Source: Tychonema litorale BBK16 (GTDB taxonomy: Bacteria; Cyanobacteriota; Cyanobacteriia; Cyanobacteriales; Microcoleaceae). Taken from it: a stretch of DNA of 25,907 nucleotides. A program made the position numbers and the translations under genes. The notes under the pieces are model-generated. The model saw nothing but the letters and a program-made list of their open reading frames with translations. It did no database searches and was not told the DNA's origin. The first letter of the stretch is position 1. Each line of letters opens with the position of its first letter. The stretch is from the NCBI RefSeq assembly GCF_021648855.1, contig NZ_JAKJHX010000080.1, positions 1 to 25,907 of the forward strand, written 5' to 3'. Positions 22,523 through 25,907 of this stretch are shown here, piece after piece.

Positions 22523-22553
22523 GATTGCTGGAAGACACTATACGCTAAGTCAT

Positions 22554-22580
22554 AAAAGGGAGGCTTTCGCCTCCCTTTTT
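22554..22580 (+). terminator. Rho-independent terminator of DUF4347-RTX gene
   Basis: AAAAGGGAGGC (22554-22564) and GCCTCCCTTTT (22569-22579) form an 11-bp stem with a TTTC loop and a run of T, 32 nt after the stop codon. Confidence 0.9.
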
Positions 22581-22925
22581 GGCTGTTAGTTTCTGATCCG
22601 ATCTGTGGCGGTGTAAGCTTTTCGGCATTTAAACTCCTGGCGTAGGGTGCGTCAGTATTATCAGGTTTTCCGTTTCAACGTAATGGTTCTAGCTGACGCA
22701 CCCTACTAGCCTGGGTTAGTAGGGTGCGTCAAATGCCAGAAAGAACAGTTTGGTGTCACATTTGTACCGATTCAATATGCGACGGCCACGGAGGCCGGTT
22801 TAAAGTGTGATTAAATCAATATATATTGACAGCAAAAACACAAAACTCTGCTCAAACATAATTCAAGCAGATTTAAAAGTAGATTTGAAAATGGTCTTTA
22901 TCTTTTCTTCAAGACGATCGCGCTT
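22581..22925. repeat. Non-coding stretch with GTAGGGTGCGTCAG inverted repeats
   Basis: No gene seen. GTAGGGTGCGTCAG (22642-22655) pairs with CTGACGCACCCTAC (22693-22706), and a third copy GTAGGGTGCGTCA is at 22719-22731. This is a common cyanobacterial intergenic repeat. GGCATTT (22624) and AAATGCC (22731) bracket the group, and a GGCC-ACGGA-GGCC hairpin follows near 22785. Confidence 0.7.
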
Positions 22926-23126
22926 TTACTCAACAACTAAAACCAAGCCACTTTGTATAGCCTGACACAATCGATTGATGTGAGACTGATCTTTTTGGTC
23001 GATGCCCTTCATCACTGCCGACTTTAACAGACGCCTGTCAAGGGCAGTAATTTGGCGGAAGGCAAAGATGCGCTGGGCGATCGCCTCCACAGAAATTTTC
23101 GTGGTACTTGCATAACTGACTGTCAT
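22926..23126 (-). CDS. Small conserved cyanobacterial protein, unknown function
   Basis: 66 residues, ATG at 23126. The pattern TTKISVEAIAQRIFAFRQIT, ALDRRLLKSAVMKG, then INRLCQAIQSGLVLVVE resembles small hypothetical proteins that recur in filamentous cyanobacteria (SVEAIAQRIxxxRxIT ... LL ... INRVxxxLxxGLIxVVD). Entirely helical, no membrane segment, no catalytic motif. It stands alone, divergent from mtnP; the shared region of about 175 nt is AT-rich. I cannot assign a role. Confidence 0.65.
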   Translation of the reverse strand: MTVSYASTTKISVEAIAQRIFAFRQITALDRRLLKSAVMKGIDQKDQSHINRLCQAIQSGLVLVVE

Positions 23127-23301
23127 TATTTTAACACCCTGAAAATATGAAACACAACTCAGTATCTTTATTTTTAAAGATTCTGTAAAGAATGCTGGTG
23201 ACTGGAATCACCTTAAGTTTGTGATATTATAACTGTATTTAACCTCAATTTACCATATCCGGTACAATCACTAGGTAAAAGTCTGAAAAAAACCAAGCAT
23301 T

Positions 23302-24174
23302 ATGGCTAAAGTAAAAATTGGCATCATCGGCGGTAGCGGCTTATACAAAATGGATGCGCTCAAGGATGTCCAAGAAGTAAAAATTAATACACCCTTTGGA
23401 GAACCATCCGATGCTGCGATCGTCGGAACCTTGGACGGTACACCAGTTGCATTTCTGGCAAGACACGGCCGCAACCATACTTTTTTGCCCTCAGAAGTGC
23501 CATACCGTGCTAACATCTATGCCATGAAAAGTCTGGGAGTTGAGTATTTAATCTCAGCATCGGCGGTTGGTTCCCTGAAAGCAGAGGCGAAACCTTTGGA
23601 TATGGTAGTACCCGATCAATTTATCGATCGCACCAAAAATCGAATTTCCACATTTTTCGGAGATGGAATTGTCGGCCACATTACCTTCGGCGACCCGATT
23701 TGTGGCGAATTAGCAAAAGTATTAGCAAGTGCGATCGCAGATTTGAACCTTCCCGATGTTACCCTCCACCGTGGGGGCACTTACGTGTGTATGGAAGGCC
23801 CCGCATTTTCAACAAAAGCAGAATCACACCTTTACCGCAGTTGGGATGCCACAGTCATTGGCATGACAAATTTGCCCGAAGCAAAATTAGCCAGAGAAGC
23901 TGAAATTGCCTACGCAACATTAGCCTTAGTCACCGATTATGACTGTTGGCATACGGATCATGAAAGTGTAACTGTAGAAATGGTAGTAGCAAATTTGCAC
24001 AAGAATGCCGAAAATGCTCAAAAAGTCATTCAAGAAACAGTCCGTAGGCTAACTGAAAATCCCCCTGTTTCGGAGTCTCATTCAGCTTTGAAATATGCCA
24101 TTCTAACTCCGCTAGATAAAGTTCCGGCGGCAACTAAGGAGAAAATGGGTTTGCTATTACAAAAATATTTGTAA
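23302..24174 (+). CDS. mtnP: S-methyl-5'-thioadenosine phosphorylase
   Basis: 290 residues, full length for the PNP/MTAP family. It splits methylthioadenosine with phosphate into adenine and methylthioribose-1-phosphate, the first step of methionine salvage. Motifs: [12 protein letters not shown] at the N-terminus, then [20 protein letters not shown] (phosphate and ribose binding), [55 protein letters not shown] (base and methylthioribose site) and [20 protein letters not shown]. The MTN and GPAFST pattern fits MTA phosphorylase rather than inosine-guanosine phosphorylase. No other salvage gene is in the window. Confidence 0.95.
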   Translation: MAKVKIGIIGGSGLYKMDALKDVQEVKINTPFGEPSDAAIVGTLDGTPVAFLARHGRNHTFLPSEVPYRANIYAMKSLGVEYLISASAVGSLKAEAKPLDMVVPDQFIDRTKNRISTFFGDGIVGHITFGDPICGELAKVLASAIADLNLPDVTLHRGGTYVCMEGPAFSTKAESHLYRSWDATVIGMTNLPEAKLAREAEIAYATLALVTDYDCWHTDHESVTVEMVVANLHKNAENAQKVIQETVRRLTENPPVSESHSALKYAILTPLDKVPAATKEKMGLLLQKYL

Positions 24175-24293
24175 AACGAACCGCGAAGACGCGAAGAGCG
24201 CGAAGAAAGAAAGAAAAGTTGCATCCTCTTGTTTCCCCGATTGAGGGCAGGGGGCTGATTCCTTCGTGATCTTAGCGCCTTCGCGGTTTGTTT
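24174..24293. repeat. Imperfect inverted repeat between convergent mtnP and TPR genes
   Basis: The 32-nt arms at 24174-24205 (including AACCGCGAAGACGCGAAG) and 24262-24293 (including CCTTCGCGGTTTGTTT) pair at about 27 positions. The AACCGCGAAGACGCGAAG unit is a dispersed cyanobacterial repeat, also found inside the TPR gene at 25446-25473. The stem followed by TTTAATTTTT may stop transcription of mtnP. Confidence 0.75.
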
Positions 24294-24311
24294 AATTTTT
24301 ATTTATATGTA

Positions 24312-25643
24312 TTAACTGATCAATTGCTTAAATACCTCATATTCGCGAATCTTTTCAAAATCCGGTTCGGTTGTTGCTAATTGTTTACATAGATTGGGAT
24401 TTAGATTTAATGCGCGTTTCAAATTTTCAATAGCTAAATCAGTTTGACCTTGTAGTGCATAACATCTAGCTTTGTTATACCAAATTCGGTAAAAATCTGG
24501 TCTGAGTTTGGCAGCATTATCATAGGAATCAATGGCTGCTTCATATTTTTCTAATTTAGACAGCGCCACGCCTCGATTGTTCCAAGCGTCAGTATAATCA
24601 TTCTTGATTTGTAGGGCTTGATTATAAGAAATTACGGCTTGTTCGTATTCCTGCATTTTTGAGAAAGCCACGCCTCGGTTGTTCCAAGCATCGGCGTAGT
24701 CGGGCTTAGCTTGAATTGCTTGTTCGTAACAGCCGATCGCATCTGGGTACTGCTGTAATTCCAACAACACGACACCTCGGTTGTTCCAAGCGTCTGGATA
24801 ATCAGGTCGAATTTTAGTAGCTTCTTCGTAAGATGCGATCGCCTCTGGATATCGCTGCATTCTTGTCAACACTACTCCTCGGTTATTCCAAGTATCGGCT
24901 AAATCCGGCTGAATTTGCAGGGCTTGGTTATAGGCGGCGATCGCATCTTCGTACCGATTTTCAAAGAAACAAGCATCTCCCTGTTTCGCATAATCACCCG
25001 CAGTTAATAACTGTTTGTAGTTACCATAATTAACCGGGGCAAATTCTTGAATTTGGGCATCGGGTAATAGCAAGTCTGTTTCTGCATCTGGTAAGTAATT
25101 TTGCTGTTGGATTTCTCCTAGGATAGTTTCAGCATCAGAAATTAAAAGTTTGAATTGCGATAGTGTGTCATAGCGGAGGCTTTCAATTTCTTGGCGAGCA
25201 ATTGTGGTCTGCTTGGACAATTTGCTCCACAAGAACCAAGTCGCTACTCCCGCCGCTGTGGGAAAGAAAGTTAAAGCAATAATCATGCCGTTGAGCATTA
25301 CCGCAGTGCGCCCGAAAGCAATGTCAACTTCTTCTTGAACCCGATCGCGAATTTCTTCTTTCAATTCCAGTTGTTCCGACTGCTGCTGAACCAAAAGTGC
25401 TAACATCTTCCCAATAGAAGATGATTTACTTCTTCTTTCCTCTTCCTTCGTGTCCTTCGCGTCTTCGCGGTTCAATAATTCCATATTCTTCCAGTCTCCA
25501 AGGAATAGCATCCTTGGTTCGGTGGCAGAAACAGCGCCAGCACAGACTAAAATAGTTGCAAGCGCGATCGAGCCAATACTTGTTTTCAAAATACTTGACA
25601 AACGTACTGTTTTAACCATCGCCACCTGATTTACGATTTCCAT
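24312..25643 (-). CDS. Membrane-anchored TPR protein
   Basis: 443 residues from the ATG at 25643 (a TTG at 25649 would add two; another ATG codes for M9). Residues ~14-40 are a signal peptide or anchor (LSSILKTSIGSIALATILVC, AGAVSA). A second hydrophobic helix lies at ~115-140 (MLNGMIIALTFFPTAAGVAT), after a charged helical stretch (EQLELKEEIRDRVQEEVD). Residues ~205-420 hold about six TPRs with the consensus PDYADAWNNRGVAFSKMQEY. TPRs act as protein-binding scaffolds; the partner is unknown. Residues ~58-73 (NREDAKDTKEEERRSK) are encoded by a dispersed repeat inserted in frame between the first hydrophobic segment and the coiled region. The gene converges with mtnP. Confidence 0.85.
   Translation of the reverse strand: MEIVNQVAMVKTVRLSSILKTSIGSIALATILVCAGAVSATEPRMLFLGDWKNMELLNREDAKDTKEEERRSKSSSIGKMLALLVQQQSEQLELKEEIRDRVQEEVDIAFGRTAVMLNGMIIALTFFPTAAGVATWFLWSKLSKQTTIARQEIESLRYDTLSQFKLLISDAETILGEIQQQNYLPDAETDLLLPDAQIQEFAPVNYGNYKQLLTAGDYAKQGDACFFENRYEDAIAAYNQALQIQPDLADTWNNRGVVLTRMQRYPEAIASYEEATKIRPDYPDAWNNRGVVLLELQQYPDAIGCYEQAIQAKPDYADAWNNRGVAFSKMQEYEQAVISYNQALQIKNDYTDAWNNRGVALSKLEKYEAAIDSYDNAAKLRPDFYRIWYNKARCYALQGQTDLAIENLKRALNLNPNLCKQLATTEPDFEKIREYEVFKQLIS
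25425..25473. repeat. Dispersed repeat inserted in frame in the TPR gene
   Basis: On the coding strand it reads GAACCGCGAAGACGCGAAGG then ACACGAAGGAAGAGG, the same unit as the left arm at 24177-24205 downstream of mtnP. It encodes NREDAKDTKEEERRSK. The outer border toward 25425 is approximate. Confidence 0.8.
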
Positions 25644-25732
25644 GCTCAAGAGATGCTGATAAAGTTAATCCCAGACTAGCTGATATCAAATCCGTTAGCA
25701 TCAGAATAATAAATTGGAGTTCAAAGTCAACA

Positions 25733-25788
25733 TCACCTGACGGTGTAACCGGATTTAATATCACTTGACGGTGCAACCAGAATTGATA
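25733..25788 (+). repeat. Two 28-bp tandem repeats
   Basis: TCACCTGACGGTGTAACCGG (unit 1, 25733-25760) and TCACTTGACGGTGCAACCAG (unit 2, 25761-25788), both ending in a TTTAATA/TTGATA-like part. Unit 2 resembles the CGGTGCAACCGAAATTGATA end of repeat R2. The rest of the right-hand non-coding end (25650-25907) shows no gene. Confidence 0.7.
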
Positions 25789-25877
25789 TGATTTGTTGAA
25801 AAACCATTAAAATACAGGATATCTGTTGTGCCGTCCCCTCCCATCAAATTGCTGACCAAAAAAAGGGGATACAAGCC

Positions 25878-25900
25878 CCGTCCTTTTAGGACGGCTTTTC
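25878..25900 (+). terminator. Terminator-like hairpin near window end
   Basis: CCGTCCT-TTT-AGGACGG followed by CTTTTCTT. No plus-strand gene lies directly upstream. The flanking AAGCCCCGTCCTTTTAGGAC type of sequence is familiar from ends of cyanobacterial IS200/IS605 elements, so this may be the edge of such an element; the window ends too soon to tell. Confidence 0.45.
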
Positions 25901-25907
25901 TTGATTT

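Noticed and set aside
23127..23301. SAM or other riboswitch upstream of mtnP
   Set aside because: The stretch is AT-rich and I could not find the paired helices or conserved cores of known methionine-cycle riboswitches.
25860..25907. Complete IS200/IS605 element at the right edge
   Set aside because: Only a hairpin resembling such ends is seen; no tnpA or tnpB sequence lies in the window.

Overview
The window looks like chromosomal DNA of a filamentous cyanobacterium, probably of the Microcoleus/Oscillatoria/Tychonema type. The octamer GCGATCGC (HIP1) is very frequent, heptanucleotide short tandem repeats and palindromic intergenic repeats typical of cyanobacteria are abundant, and the gene content is cyanobacterial: a Tab2/Atab2 factor, DUF4347-RTX surface proteins, a TPR-SPINDLY glycosyltransferase, and a protein kinase with a cyanobacterial N-terminal extension. 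This assignment rests on recognition by eye; no search was run.

Layout. Positions 1-4723 are an accessory, defence-like island. It begins with the N-terminal part of a HTH-NACHT-type protein (minus strand, running off the left edge), divergent from a small membrane protein across a control region with direct repeats. Next come several toxin-antitoxin-like modules (RelE/ParE-type pairs, DUF433/DUF5615, a DUF4926 pair), separated by same-orientation copies of a 75-100 bp repeat and containing two decayed toxin remnants, and then an Rpn-family nuclease. Positions 4785-8283 hold a GNAT acetyltransferase, a 728-residue TPR-O-GlcNAc-transferase-like protein and a secreted GH108-type muramidase. Positions 8526-12896 encode a 1456-residue DUF4347/FG-GAP/Calx-beta/RTX secreted protein. 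Positions 13408-17852 carry a Ser/Thr kinase, a valine-pyruvate-type aminotransferase, a HTH protein and Tab2. Positions 18344-22522 hold a second DUF4347-RTX gene, interrupted by one in-frame stop and closed by a strong terminator. Positions 22926-25643 contain a small conserved protein, methylthioadenosine phosphorylase and a membrane-anchored TPR protein.

Two themes link the window. First, repeats have entered genes: a heptad repeat lies in frame inside the aminotransferase, another dispersed repeat lies inside the TPR protein, a third supplies the C-terminus of the kinase, and a fourth is fused to a toxin stub. Second, two secreted DUF4347-RTX proteins of similar design occur about 6 kb apart; one is intact and the other carries a stop codon.

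The most striking observation is that this stop codon lies exactly at the centre of a perfect 49-nt palindrome (24-bp arms, 1-nt centre). Inverting the palindrome would change only that centre base, turning TAA (stop) into TTA (Leu), and the intact paralog has Leu at the aligned position. It may be a reversible on/off switch, a palindrome-driven mutation, or a sequencing error; this can be tested directly.
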